Assembly: GCF_001465345.1 (NCBI RefSeq)
Contig: NZ_CP013655.1
Location: 1,724,673 to 1,788,672, forward strand
Length of the DNA: 64,000 nt
Direction: 5' to 3'
Source: Enterococcus rotai
GTDB lineage: Bacteria > Bacillota > Bacilli > Lactobacillales > Enterococcaceae
Shown: in pieces, positions 8,459 to 17,515 of the stretch
Layout of the letters: each line of letters starts with the position of its first letter
How positions within the stretch are numbered: position 1 is the first letter of the stretch
The notes under the pieces: generated by a model
Seen by the model: the letters and a program-made list of their open reading frames with translations, nothing else
The model's database searches: none
Told to the model about the DNA's origin: nothing
Position numbers and translations under genes: made by a program

Positions 8459-8501
8459 AAGGTTATTATGACTATTACACATAAGAGAGAGGTTTCGTTG
8501 A

Positions 8502-9131
8502 ATGAAAAATACTCAACCAATCGTGATTGGTGTTACTGGCGGTTCCGGAAGTGGGAAAACCAGTGTTAGTCGGGCGATTTTCAATCATTTCCCCAATCAT
8601 TCGATCATGATGTTGGAACAAGATTCTTATTATAAAGATCAAAGCCATCTGAGTTTTGAAGAAAGACTGGCCACGAATTATGACCATCCGTTTGCTTTTG
8701 ATACGGATCTGTTGATCAAACATTTACAGCAGTTGATAAACTATCAGACGATTGAAAAACCAGTGTATGATTATGTTGCCCATACAAGAAGTTCGGATAT
8801 CATTATTCAAGAACCAAAAGAAGTGATTATTTTAGAAGGTATTTTAATTTTAGAAGATAGCCGTTTAAGAGAATTAATGGATATTAAACTGTATGTCGAT
8901 ACTGATGATGATATTCGGATCATCCGCAGAATCAAACGTGATATGGAAGAGCGTGGTAGAACATTAGACTCTGTTATTGAACAGTATCTAACTGTTGTAA
9001 AACCAATGTACCATCAATTTATTGAACCAACAAAACGCTATGCAGATGTAATCGTTCCAGAAGGTGGCGAAAATCACGTAGCCATTGATTTGATCACAAC
9101 AAAAGTAGCTAGCATTTTACATGACTCTTGA
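8502..9131 (+). CDS. udk: Uridine kinase
   Basis: The protein has 209 residues, the full family length. The P-loop [12 protein letters not shown] (residues 10-21) is followed by the pyrimidine-salvage motif [11 protein letters not shown] and the lid region [14 protein letters not shown]. It phosphorylates uridine and cytidine to UMP and CMP in nucleotide salvage. GAGAGAGG upstream of the ATG serves as ribosome binding site. It is a single-gene unit between the divergent acetyltransferase and the two-component system, and ends in its own terminator. Confidence 0.93.
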   Translation: MKNTQPIVIGVTGGSGSGKTSVSRAIFNHFPNHSIMMLEQDSYYKDQSHLSFEERLATNYDHPFAFDTDLLIKHLQQLINYQTIEKPVYDYVAHTRSSDIIIQEPKEVIILEGILILEDSRLRELMDIKLYVDTDDDIRIIRRIKRDMEERGRTLDSVIEQYLTVVKPMYHQFIEPTKRYADVIVPEGGENHVAIDLITTKVASILHDS

Positions 9132-9149
9132 CTAAATAAAGGCTAATAA

Positions 9150-9197
9150 AAAATAGCAGTCGTATTGGGCTATCCCTAATATGAATGCTATTTTTTT
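9150..9197 (+). terminator. Terminator after uridine kinase
   Basis: AAATAGCA (9151-9158) pairs with TGCTATTT (9185-9192), and inner arms TATTGGG and CCTAATA extend the stem. A T run follows. Confidence 0.75.
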
Positions 9198-9308
9198 GTT
9201 ATTTTATATTGATCCTGAAAAATGAAACATAGACAAATCATTCTTGTGTGTAGTATCTTATGAGATAACTATTCAGCAATGTCAGTTAGTTTGAAAGGAA
9301 CAGGGCAG

Positions 9309-9977
9309 ATGAGAATTTTAATTATTGAAGACAATCGAGAATTAGCATTAACTGTACAAAAAGGATTGGAGCGGGGAAAATTCATAGTAGACTTGGCTTT
9401 TTCAGGCATGGACGGAGAAGAAAAAGCATATGTAAATACATACGATGCTATCTTACTAGACTTAAATTTACCAGATAAAGATGGATTGTCGATTTTACAT
9501 TTTTTAAGAGAGTCAATGATCGACACACCAATTATTATTATCACGGCCCGAGATGAGATCGAAGAACGGGCGAAAGGCTTGGACTTTGGGGCAGATGATT
9601 ATTTGGTAAAACCTTTTGAATTATTAGAATTAGTAGCCCGCATTCGTGCGGTTATTCGGCGTTTCCATGGACGAACGTCTCCCCATATTAAAATCAACCA
9701 ACTCATGATCGATCCAGTTAAACGTTTTGTCAGTTATGGCGGTGCAGAGATTGTCTTAAAACCGAAAGAATTTGATATTTTATTGTGTATTGCCCAAAAG
9801 CATCCGGCTGTTGTCTCTACAGAAGAGATTGCAGAACATGTGTATGACGAACATTTTGACCCGTTTTCTTCTGTTTTACGTGTCCATCTGGCTAGAGTAA
9901 AAAAACAGCTTGCACAAGCATCGGGCAAGGAAATGCTAAAAACCATTCGAGGGAAGGGCTATCAACTATGCGAGTAA
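9309..9977 (+). CDS. OmpR-family response regulator
   Basis: This 222-residue regulator has an N-terminal receiver domain with phospho-acceptor Asp51 in AILLDLNLPDKDG, Asp7/Asn9 in the acidic pocket and Lys in LVKPFELLEL near residue 102. A winged-helix DNA-binding domain occupies about 125-220. The frame opens at 9279, but the ATG at 9309 gives the standard MRILIIEDN start. It overlaps the kinase gene by 10 nt. Its target is probably the ABC transporter operon just downstream, where GTTAACA occurs as a direct repeat with an 11-bp period (11055-11072). Confidence 0.9.
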   Translation: MRILIIEDNRELALTVQKGLERGKFIVDLAFSGMDGEEKAYVNTYDAILLDLNLPDKDGLSILHFLRESMIDTPIIIITARDEIEERAKGLDFGADDYLVKPFELLELVARIRAVIRRFHGRTSPHIKINQLMIDPVKRFVSYGGAEIVLKPKEFDILLCIAQKHPAVVSTEEIAEHVYDEHFDPFSSVLRVHLARVKKQLAQASGKEMLKTIRGKGYQLCE

Positions 9978-11059
9978 ATTTAAAAATCAGTTTAACCGTA
10001 TTAACATTTGCTTTTTTTGTCATGTTGATTATTAGCGGCGGCTTTTTTGCGGTAAAGAGTAATTGGAGTTCAATGAACGTTGGTCAATCGCTAGGGACTG
10101 CTGTTTATGTTATCAATGATTCTACAGAATTAACTGCTCAGCCAGCAACAACATTAGAGATTAGATCAGATGAAGTAGTGAGTACAACAGTCTTGGATGA
10201 TATTTACTTAAACAGCTTTTTAAAGTATTTGCCAATGATTATTTTAGTTGTCTGTTCTGCTTTGTTGGTCTTGACCATGACATTATGGTACGTTTTACGT
10301 CGAATTTATACCAAACAAATGGTCACGATTATCCACGATCTGCAATTTCTAGAAAAATTTTCAGAAGATAAAGTGGAAGATCAAGCAGTAGCCGAAGCAT
10401 TTAAACAGCTTAAGGATAAATTCGATGGCCATTTGAACGACTATAAACGGTTAAGCAGCTATCTGACTCATGAACAAAAAAATGCCATTGCTATTTTAAG
10501 AGCTAATTTAGAGTTAGAACAAAATGAAACAGCTAACCTACATATTTTGGATCGTCTGACCGATAGTATCGATGACATTTTAACCTTATCTAACAGTACT
10601 GGCGAAGCTATGAGTGAACAAGTTGATGTTTCATTGATTTGTGCAGAAGTTTGCGATACGTATCGTAAAAGTTATCCAGCGCTGTCATTTTCGTTTGATG
10701 AAGCCGGCTCCACAGTGATTTTAGGAAAAAATCGCTGGATTTATCGAGCAGTCTCAAATTTAGTGGATAATGCAATAAAATATGGGGAGCAAAAACCTAT
10801 AATGGTCTCTGTCAACAACCGTAAAGGAAGCATTATTGTTGAAATCAAAGATCAAGGCAAAGGAATCGATCCTAAGGTACATGCTACTATTTTTGATCAT
10901 AATTATCGGATCAATGGATTGAAACAAGATGGTTATGGGATCGGGTTGTCTGTTGTCTCTCATGTATGTGATTTATGTCAGGGTTTTGTTTACGTTGAAA
11001 GTAAGAAAAATATAGGGTCTACTTTTTATCTGTCATTTCCACAAATGGTTGAAAGTTAA
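9968..11059 (+). CDS. Membrane sensor histidine kinase
   Basis: The protein has 363 residues. TM1 is at about 7-29, a short extracellular loop of roughly 55 residues follows, and TM2 is at about 87-110. The phospho-accepting His168 lies in SYLTHEQKNAIA. The ATPase domain carries the N box NLVDNAIKYG, the G1 box DQGKGIDP and the G2 box GYGIGLSVV. The small loop is typical of kinases that sense through a partner transporter, as in BceS-type systems, but this is inference. It is co-translated with the response regulator and followed after 57 nt by the FtsX-type permease. Confidence 0.9.
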   Translation: MRVNLKISLTVLTFAFFVMLIISGGFFAVKSNWSSMNVGQSLGTAVYVINDSTELTAQPATTLEIRSDEVVSTTVLDDIYLNSFLKYLPMIILVVCSALLVLTMTLWYVLRRIYTKQMVTIIHDLQFLEKFSEDKVEDQAVAEAFKQLKDKFDGHLNDYKRLSSYLTHEQKNAIAILRANLELEQNETANLHILDRLTDSIDDILTLSNSTGEAMSEQVDVSLICAEVCDTYRKSYPALSFSFDEAGSTVILGKNRWIYRAVSNLVDNAIKYGEQKPIMVSVNNRKGSIIVEIKDQGKGIDPKVHATIFDHNYRINGLKQDGYGIGLSVVSHVCDLCQGFVYVESKKNIGSTFYLSFPQMVES

Positions 11060-11097
11060 CATTCAGTTAACAATTGATTTGGTATTGTAGTTATAAG
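11055..11097 (+). promoter_or_regulatory. Candidate response-regulator box and promoter for the ABC operon
   Basis: GTTAACA occurs at 11055-11061 and again at 11066-11072, an 11-bp period as expected for OmpR-family dimers. The first copy overlaps the kinase stop codon. TTAACA (11067-11072) could be the -35, with TATAAG (11092-11097) as the -10 at a 19-nt spacing. Confidence 0.4.
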
Positions 11098-11116
11098 AAA
11101 GGAGGAGAGCAAGAAG

Positions 11117-12463
11117 ATGTTCGTCTTAAAACATGCTTTCTTAAATCTTAAAAGACATAGTTGGAATTATTTACTTGTTTGCATAATGTTATTTGTGTTG
11201 ATTTTAGGTTTAATGGTTACAAACATCATCTATACTTCAGCTAAATTATTTGCAAATGATTACAGTAAACAATTTCCCACGATTGTGTCGGTTTTAGAAC
11301 CAGATTTAAGTAATACAACGCATGACAAAAAACTAACAAAAGAGCAATACCTCAAATTTGGAGAATCTAAGTACGTAGCAGGGGTAAAAATGGTAGCTAG
11401 CGTGCCCATTTCATTGAATCCCCTGAAAACAATCGACATGCCTAGCCCAGTTCAGTTTCAAAAACTGGAGGGAAATGAAGGAGCTAACAACTTTTATCAA
11501 GCAACAGCAAATTGGCTTGGGGCATCAGCGGATGATCTTATTGAAGGACTCAATGACAGCAATATGGAAATCGTAACTGGGAGTCCGAAGCTAAAGTTAA
11601 ATGAGTGTTTAATCAGCAGTGAATTGGCACAGTTGAATCAACTGAAAACAGGAGATACGATTCAACTAACAGTAACAGGAAATGGAATAACAGAATATCA
11701 GACACTAACTATCGCTGGAATCTATCAGCCCAAAAAACTAGCCGAATCAGCTGAGTTCAAAGAGTTGATGATGACTCAGGAAAACAATGTTTTTACGAAT
11801 TGGGAAACCATCCATGCTTTGGAAAACTTTGATCGTTTAGGCTACAACAACATTTCTTATGAATTAAAAAATCAGAAGAATTTTGATCGCTTTCTAAAAG
11901 AGATGCAAACAAAAGGGATGCCGAGTGAATATCAAGTAATGACCAATGAAGTAAGTTTGGAAATGCTTTTGAGTCCCGTCAATGGAGTTGGCACTTTGGC
12001 TGGAACGATTTTATTAGGCTTGTTTATTTTCGGTAATTTTAGTCTGTTATTATTTTCACTTCGGAACTTTAGACAAAGACAGACAGAAATTTGCGTTTTG
12101 CGTAATCATGGCATTACAAAAAAACAACTGATTGAAAGCCGAGTACTTGAATTGTTTGTCGTTGCTGGGGTTAGTTTCATTATCGCTTTGATCGTTACAA
12201 ACTGGGTTGTACAACCAATCGCTAATTGGCAGTTGCAGAATCAAAAGATGCTGATGGGAAACATTGATCCGCTATTCAGTAGTACATCTAGTGGAAACGT
12301 AGAAACGATAAAATCAATTCCAATGATGTTCACTAAAGGAACATTCATCAATACGCTTGGACTTACCGCATTGTTTTTGACCACGATTATATTCATTGAT
12401 AGTTATAAACTTTTCAAATTTGAATCAATTGAATGTTTGTTAGAAAGGAAAATAGACGAGTAA
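11117..12463 (+). CDS. FtsX-like ABC transporter permease (first)
   Basis: The protein has 448 residues with the FtsX/MacB layout: one TM near residues 15-38, a large extracellular domain to about 285, then three TMs near 290-315, 345-370 and 413-433. The cytoplasmic loop RNFRQRQTEICVLRNHGITKK is the typical coupling segment of this family. AAAGGAGG precedes the ATG. The last bases overlap the next start (TAATG), so it is tightly coupled to the degenerate ATPase. Members export or sense peptides, or drive periplasmic conformational work instead of transport. The substrate is unknown. Confidence 0.85.
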   Translation: MFVLKHAFLNLKRHSWNYLLVCIMLFVLILGLMVTNIIYTSAKLFANDYSKQFPTIVSVLEPDLSNTTHDKKLTKEQYLKFGESKYVAGVKMVASVPISLNPLKTIDMPSPVQFQKLEGNEGANNFYQATANWLGASADDLIEGLNDSNMEIVTGSPKLKLNECLISSELAQLNQLKTGDTIQLTVTGNGITEYQTLTIAGIYQPKKLAESAEFKELMMTQENNVFTNWETIHALENFDRLGYNNISYELKNQKNFDRFLKEMQTKGMPSEYQVMTNEVSLEMLLSPVNGVGTLAGTILLGLFIFGNFSLLLFSLRNFRQRQTEICVLRNHGITKKQLIESRVLELFVVAGVSFIIALIVTNWVVQPIANWQLQNQKMLMGNIDPLFSSTSSGNVETIKSIPMMFTKGTFINTLGLTALFLTTIIFIDSYKLFKFESIECLLERKIDE

Positions 12464-13134
12464 TGATTCTCTCTCTTAAAAATATAGTATATACGCATAA
12501 AAAGAACAAAGAGACTGTGTTAGACGATGTCACGATCGATTTTTCATTGGGGAAGGTCTATGGCATTTTAGGGAAAAGTGGTGTGGGGAAAACCACGTTG
12601 CTTGCCTTGATCGCTGGAATGGACAAGGTCAGTTCAGGTGAACTTCTTTTCAAAAGATGCAACCTAACTAAACTCGATCGTGACCGTTATCGCCGACAAG
12701 AAATTGGGGCGATTTTCCAACAGTACAATGTTCTGTCTAATGAAACGGCTGTAACCATGCTCAAATTGTGCACGCTCAATTCCGACACACAAAGAAAAAG
12801 TGACGGTTATTTTTATGAAGCGTTAAGAAAAGTCGGACTAGATGAGAAATTGGCAAACCAAAAAATAAAAAAAATGTCTGTTTCGAATCGGCAAAGAGTC
12901 TATTTAGCTCAAGCGGTAATCAATGATCCTAAGATTATGTTGATCGATGATCCGGTTGAGTCACTAAGTGAACTTTCATTAGACGTGGTCATGGAATACA
13001 TACGTATATATGCAAAAAATGAAGACAAGTGTATTATCATCGCCTCACGATCAAAAGTGATCGCAGAGTATGTTGATGAGTTATGGGGATTGAATGGTGG
13101 GAAACTATCATTTATTAAAGACAATGTAGAATAA
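12463..13134 (+). CDS. Divergent ABC ATPase with degenerate catalytic motifs
   Basis: The start is the ATG of the TAATG overlap with the permease, after GAAAGGAAA, giving 223 residues. Walker A is intact (GKSGVGKTT, 37-45) and the Q-loop is present (IFQQYN). The signature that should read LSGGQ is MSVSN (138-142). The catalytic Glu after Walker B is Asp163 (LIDDP), and the switch His is replaced by Ser195 (IIASRSK). It should bind ATP but probably hydrolyses it poorly. A canonical ATPase of the same family lies 1.7 kb downstream, so the two may form an asymmetric pair. Sequencing error is unlikely because the frame is clean. Confidence 0.85.
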   Translation: MILSLKNIVYTHKKNKETVLDDVTIDFSLGKVYGILGKSGVGKTTLLALIAGMDKVSSGELLFKRCNLTKLDRDRYRRQEIGAIFQQYNVLSNETAVTMLKLCTLNSDTQRKSDGYFYEALRKVGLDEKLANQKIKKMSVSNRQRVYLAQAVINDPKIMLIDDPVESLSELSLDVVMEYIRIYAKNEDKCIIIASRSKVIAEYVDELWGLNGGKLSFIKDNVE

Positions 13135-13240
13135 AAAACGTTTTAAAGGATATCGAAGGTTGTTGTTGATTCGACTGAATAGTGTAATGATATCTGACTA
13201 AGCCGTTTCTTCATTGTTTTTAAGTAGGAAGGAAGACTAT

Positions 13241-14725
13241 ATGAACTATTGGAATCGAGCATTATGCAGTGTTACAAGAAGAAAAGGAAAATCAATTATT
13301 TTATTTGCAGTTATTTTTATATTAGGCAATGTGATTGCAGGAGCGATCGCGATACAGCAATCAACCGCAAATGTCGAAAAGAAAATTAAACATGACCTAG
13401 GTGCGACAGTCAGTGTTGAGTTAGATTATCAAAAAATGATGGATGAAGGTCAGTCATTTTCACCAGATGCCTTAAAAGTCGAGGACATTAAAAAATTAGG
13501 CGATTCGACGTATGTTAAAGAATTTGACTATAATGTAAAAGCCAATCTTTTTGTGAAAAAAATCAAAACGTATGAAATGGAAAATGCTTCAACTATGGGC
13601 AATATGCCAAAAACCTTGAGTCTTAAAGGGAATAATTTACTCGAACCTTTGGACTTTAAGGATAAAAAAGTGAAATTAGTCGAGGGACGAACGTTTAAAC
13701 AAGATGAGATCAATAGTGGCAAAGATGTTGCAATCATTTCAAAGAAAGTTGCCGAAGCAAATGGATTTAATGTTGGCGACAAAGTTGTTTTAGATAGTTC
13801 TGTCATGGATTTTAAGCAAGATGGATCAATGGAAGAACTGGCTAGTCAAGACCACCCCGTTGAAATCATTGGGATATTTGAACCTACAAGTGTTGAGAAG
13901 AAAAAGTCAGATGGCAAAGATCAAAAGGGCTTCGAAGCACAATTTATGGAGACAGAGCAGTTTAATACGGTTTATATGCCAAACGAAGCTGTGATGACTA
14001 TTAATAAAGTCGAATTTGAAAAAGGGAAAGCATTAGTGCCTGATCGCTATAAAAAGGCCGATGGCACAGATGCAGCTGCAGAAGATATGAATCAAATTAC
14101 CCCTATCTACGTGCTTAAATCGCCAGAAGATGTGGAGGCCTTTAAAGAAGAAGCGAAATCTTCGATTCCAGAGGGGTATAAATTGACCGCATCGACCGAT
14201 CAGTATGATCAAGTTGGCGGTACGTTTAAAAAAATGTCACAAATTTCTGGTTATGTAGTTCTTTTAGCGATTGGCGCAACCTTATTGATTATTTCATTAG
14301 TCGTTATTCTCTTCTTGCGTGACCGTAAGCATGAATTGGGCATTTACTTATCGCTAGGTGAAACAAGGACAAAAGTGATGCAGCAGATTCTAATCGAATT
14401 ATTGTTGATCAGTTTAGTAGCGATGTGCTTATCGTTGATCACTGGAAATCTGCTTGGAAAAATGGTTTCAGAATCGTTGATTGCGAGTGATGCCTTTGCT
14501 CAAGCAGGAGACGCAGCAAATAGTGGTGGTACCATGATGATTGGAGGGGCCGGAGCGAGTATGCCGACTTTAACAACGGAAGATGTTTCCAGCGCATATG
14601 AAGTGAAATTTTCAATCAGCTATATCCTGACATTCTTGATTGCAGGATTAAGTACGGTTCTATTATCTGCGGTTTTACCTTTAACCTATGTTTTGCGGTT
14701 GAATCCAAAGAAAATCATGATGTAG
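13241..14725 (+). CDS. FtsX-like ABC transporter permease (second)
   Basis: This 494-residue protein has TM1 near residues 15-38, a large Lys- and Asp-rich extracellular domain to about 340, and three C-terminal TMs near 345-365, 385-405 and 465-488. The coupling loop is RDRKHELGIYLSLGETRTK, as in the MacB/FtsX family. AGGAAGGA precedes the ATG at 13241; the frame is open further upstream without a better site. It differs from the first permease in size and loop sequence, so the operon encodes two permeases with two ATPases. Its natural partner is likely the canonical ATPase after it. Confidence 0.87.
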   Translation: MNYWNRALCSVTRRKGKSIILFAVIFILGNVIAGAIAIQQSTANVEKKIKHDLGATVSVELDYQKMMDEGQSFSPDALKVEDIKKLGDSTYVKEFDYNVKANLFVKKIKTYEMENASTMGNMPKTLSLKGNNLLEPLDFKDKKVKLVEGRTFKQDEINSGKDVAIISKKVAEANGFNVGDKVVLDSSVMDFKQDGSMEELASQDHPVEIIGIFEPTSVEKKKSDGKDQKGFEAQFMETEQFNTVYMPNEAVMTINKVEFEKGKALVPDRYKKADGTDAAAEDMNQITPIYVLKSPEDVEAFKEEAKSSIPEGYKLTASTDQYDQVGGTFKKMSQISGYVVLLAIGATLLIISLVVILFLRDRKHELGIYLSLGETRTKVMQQILIELLLISLVAMCLSLITGNLLGKMVSESLIASDAFAQAGDAANSGGTMMIGGAGASMPTLTTEDVSSAYEVKFSISYILTFLIAGLSTVLLSAVLPLTYVLRLNPKKIMM

Positions 14726-14840
14726 CTACATCATAAGTCAGCATCTCGGAAAAATGATAAAACATGAATGTGACAAGAAACGTCATATTCATATTTTCCT
14801 ATTTTTCGTTGATGCTAAACGGGATTATTCAGCTTTTAAA
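14722..14840 (+). repeat. Dispersed hairpin element in the leader of the second ATPase
   Basis: GCATC (14741-14745) and GATGC (14811-14815) close a hairpin. Inside it GAAAAATGATAAAA faces TTTTCCTATTTTTC, and the central stem ATGAATGTGAC faces GTCATATTCAT around AAGAAAC. It starts at the permease stop codon and ends with TTCAGCTTTTAAAA just before the ribosome binding site of the next gene. Confidence 0.75.
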
Positions 14841-14857
14841 ACGAGGAGGAAACGAAT

Positions 14858-15532
14858 ATGACAATTTTACAAACAAAGAATGTGAGCTATTTTTATCAAG
14901 ACGGAGATAAACGTCGCATGATTTTACAAGATACATCGATAAATTTTGAACAAGGACAATTCTATACGATTTTAGGACAGTCTGGTTCTGGTAAAACAAC
15001 CTTCTTGTCATTGATCAGTGCCTTGGATGAACCTAAATCTGGGGAAGTTCTTTATAAAGGGCAAAATATTAAATCGATCGGATTAGAGAAATACCGCCGA
15101 GACGATATTAGTATTATTTTCCAAAGTTATAATTTAGTTCCTTATTTAACTGCTCTAGAAAATGTGCTAGTAGCAATGTCGATCACAGATAATGACATGC
15201 CAAAAGATAATCGCGAAGTAGCCTATAACTTATTAGATTATATTGGGATCAATAAAGCAAAGGCAGATCGTTTGGTCGGTCAGTTATCAGGTGGTGAGCA
15301 GCAGCGGGTAGCGATTGCCAGAGCTTTGGCAACAAACGTTGATATCATTCTTGCAGATGAACCAACCGGAAATTTAGATGAAGGGATGGAGCAAGAAATT
15401 GTTGATATCTTTAAAGATTTAGCCGAAACCCATAACAAATGTGTAATCGTTGTAACACACTCAAATGAAATAGCAAAGCAATCAGATAAAACCTATTTTT
15501 TAAAGCAAGGTGAGTTGATGCTGAATGAGTGA
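14858..15532 (+). CDS. ABC transporter ATPase (MacB/LolD-like, canonical)
   Basis: The protein has 224 residues with every motif intact: Walker A GQSGSGKTT (40-48), signature LSGGEQQR, Walker B ILADEPTGNLD and switch His in VVTHSNE. It should power the FtsX-type permease upstream. CGAGGAGGAAACG precedes the ATG. The stop overlaps the PASTA gene by 8 nt, so the two are co-translated. The hairpin element in its leader separates it from the permease and could uncouple expression of ATPase and PASTA protein from the upstream part. Confidence 0.92.
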   Translation: MTILQTKNVSYFYQDGDKRRMILQDTSINFEQGQFYTILGQSGSGKTTFLSLISALDEPKSGEVLYKGQNIKSIGLEKYRRDDISIIFQSYNLVPYLTALENVLVAMSITDNDMPKDNREVAYNLLDYIGINKAKADRLVGQLSGGEQQRVAIARALATNVDIILADEPTGNLDEGMEQEIVDIFKDLAETHNKCVIVVTHSNEIAKQSDKTYFLKQGELMLNE

Positions 15533-17012
15533 TTTTTTATCTAATTTCAATAAATCGAATTATGATAATACCAAAGAGAAAAAATTACAAGATGGCTCTG
15601 ATAAAAAAGAACAAACCAAACAGGAATCAGAAAGATCATCATCGAACGAACGAATTAGCGAAAAGAAAGATCCTGCTCAAGAGTCGATCGGGCCAGTTAA
15701 TGTAACGGAGCCGAAAAAGGATCAGGATAAAATAGAGCAAGAACCAATGACACAAACAAGGAGTAGTCAGCCAGATGATGGAACCGAAATAGACCCAACT
15801 TACCATAAGAGAAGAAAACAAAAATTTAGATTGATTGGTATTGGGACCTTTGTAGCACTTTGTCTCCTGTATTTTGGCTACTATCAAATGACCCACGTAA
15901 AACTACCAGATTTTACTGGTAAAGATCTATCGGAAGCACGAGCATGGGCAACTGAAAATAAACTGAAATTAAAAGTTGATCAAACCTATAATAACAAGAT
16001 AGAGACCAATAAAATTATTTCACAAAAGCCGAAAAAAGAGAGCAAAATTAAAAAAGGTTCCGAATTAATAGTAGAATCAAGTTTAGGGGCTGACCCAGAA
16101 GAAAAATTGACATTGCCAGATTTTATGACAATGAAAAAATCAGATGCGGAAAAGTGGATCAAAGAAAATAAAGCAGAGAATATTTCTTTGATCGATGAAT
16201 ACAACGAGACGTTAGAAAAAGGCAAGCCAGCTCGATTTGAAATCGTTAATAAAGAGGTCACAAAAGAGAATTACAAACGCAAAGACAAAGCGAATATGTA
16301 TTATTCTAAAGGAAAAGAGACCTTTGAAAAAAATATTTCTGTCCCCGATTTTACTAAAAAAATGAAGACGGAAGTTGAAAGCTGGGCTAAAACAAATGAT
16401 ATAAAAGTAACCTATGAAGAAGCCAGTTCAGCAGAAATTCCAGCAGAAAGCATTATATCTCAAAGTGTTGCCAAAGACCAAAAGGTGGCTAAAAAAGATA
16501 GTTTAACGGTGACGGTATCTTTAGGTAAAGGTTACACAGTTCCTAATTTCGCTGACTATACACAAGAAGAAGCTGGAACTGCTGTAGATGGATTAACAGT
16601 TCAAGCCAAAAGTATTTTTACAAATAATGTACCGTACGGCCAGTTGATTTCTCAAAGTGTTGAGGCAGGAACTCAGTTGACAAGTAAAGATGATTTGAAA
16701 GTCAAAGTGTATTATTCTGCTGGTCAACCTTATCTCAAAGATTTGAGAGGAAACACAGTAGAAGGGGATCTACAAAAAAAATTCTATGAAGAATTCCAAT
16801 CAAAAGGTGCAAATATTCAGTACACAGTCAAATACGTTGATTCAGCAGAACCTAAAGGAACTGTTGTCGGCATGAGTGCATACAATCTATATGTACCGTT
16901 AGAGTACACGGTGAATCTAGAAATTAGTTTGGGCAACCTAGCAGGCGGGTCAAATTACTCCCCTAAATCTCCTGAAAAAGGTTCTGAGGAGAAGGACATG
17001 TCACAGCCATAA
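15525..17012 (+). CDS. Membrane-anchored PASTA-repeat protein
   Basis: The protein has 495 residues. A charged, disordered cytoplasmic region spans 1-98 and one TM 101-121. The outside part carries about four PASTA-like repeats beginning near 125 (LPDFTGKDLSEA), 197, 267 (VPDFTKKMKTEV) and 336 (VPNFADYTQEEA), plus a divergent C-terminal repeat near 400-475. A Ser/Pro/Lys tail ends the protein. PASTA domains usually sense muropeptides or lipid II in Stk/PknB kinases or PBPs, but here there is no kinase or transpeptidase domain. Its overlap with the ABC ATPase and the upstream kinase pair suggest a cell-wall sensing or protective module. No function is known for this arrangement. Confidence 0.82.
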   Translation: MSDFLSNFNKSNYDNTKEKKLQDGSDKKEQTKQESERSSSNERISEKKDPAQESIGPVNVTEPKKDQDKIEQEPMTQTRSSQPDDGTEIDPTYHKRRKQKFRLIGIGTFVALCLLYFGYYQMTHVKLPDFTGKDLSEARAWATENKLKLKVDQTYNNKIETNKIISQKPKKESKIKKGSELIVESSLGADPEEKLTLPDFMTMKKSDAEKWIKENKAENISLIDEYNETLEKGKPARFEIVNKEVTKENYKRKDKANMYYSKGKETFEKNISVPDFTKKMKTEVESWAKTNDIKVTYEEASSAEIPAESIISQSVAKDQKVAKKDSLTVTVSLGKGYTVPNFADYTQEEAGTAVDGLTVQAKSIFTNNVPYGQLISQSVEAGTQLTSKDDLKVKVYYSAGQPYLKDLRGNTVEGDLQKKFYEEFQSKGANIQYTVKYVDSAEPKGTVVGMSAYNLYVPLEYTVNLEISLGNLAGGSNYSPKSPEKGSEEKDMSQP

Positions 17013-17017
17013 TCTAG

Positions 17018-17058
17018 AAAAAGGAGGCAAGAAAGGAGTTTTCTTGCCTCCTTTTTTT
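17018..17058 (+). terminator. Terminator of the ABC-PASTA operon
   Basis: AAAAAGGAGGCAAGAAA (17018-17034) pairs with TTTCTTGCCTCCTTTTT from 17040, with a T run to 17058. It is a very strong hairpin. Confidence 0.9.
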
Positions 17059-17515
17059 CATTTTTCTAAAACTATAAAATAAAATTTTGGTGAGAAATAG
17101 AATTTTATTGAACGAGAGGTCAAAATTAAGCAGCATAGATAAATGAAAAAAATTATAAAGAAATACTATTTTTGATGGAAATGACAAAAAATAAGAATGC
17201 TTTTTGATAATGATTATTTATTTATTGTTTTCACCTGAATATAGCTAATAAAGTGATTTTAAATTATGTATGATAATTTTTATGATTTAAATTTCTATTT
17301 TTTTCTTTATTTAATGGTTTTAGCACTTATTTATTTAGAGATTATTATTTTTTTCAAATGAAATGAAAGTGACGATTTTTTCTCATGAAATCCTCTTTTT
17401 TGTAGAGTTTATCAAAGTTTTCAGGAGTGGGTACAAAATATTGAAAAATTCCTCAATAAAAGCATGATATAATTTACACAAGTGCAGTTTTGTTAGTTAG
17501 GGGTGATAAACTATT
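17059..17515. other. AT-rich gene-free region upstream of the mazF-like gene
   Basis: About 450 nt of very AT-rich sequence without a supported gene. TGATAATGATTATTT (17205-17219) matches 13 of 15 positions of a Fur-type box, but base composition makes chance matches likely. TGATATAAT (17465-17473) is an extended -10 for the mazF-like gene, with TTGAAA at 17441 at a poor distance. Confidence 0.4.

Noticed and set aside
17205-17219. Fur box as a firm call
   Set aside because: The match is 13 of 15, but the region is so AT-rich that such matches arise by chance, and no iron gene is adjacent. It is mentioned only as a weak signal.
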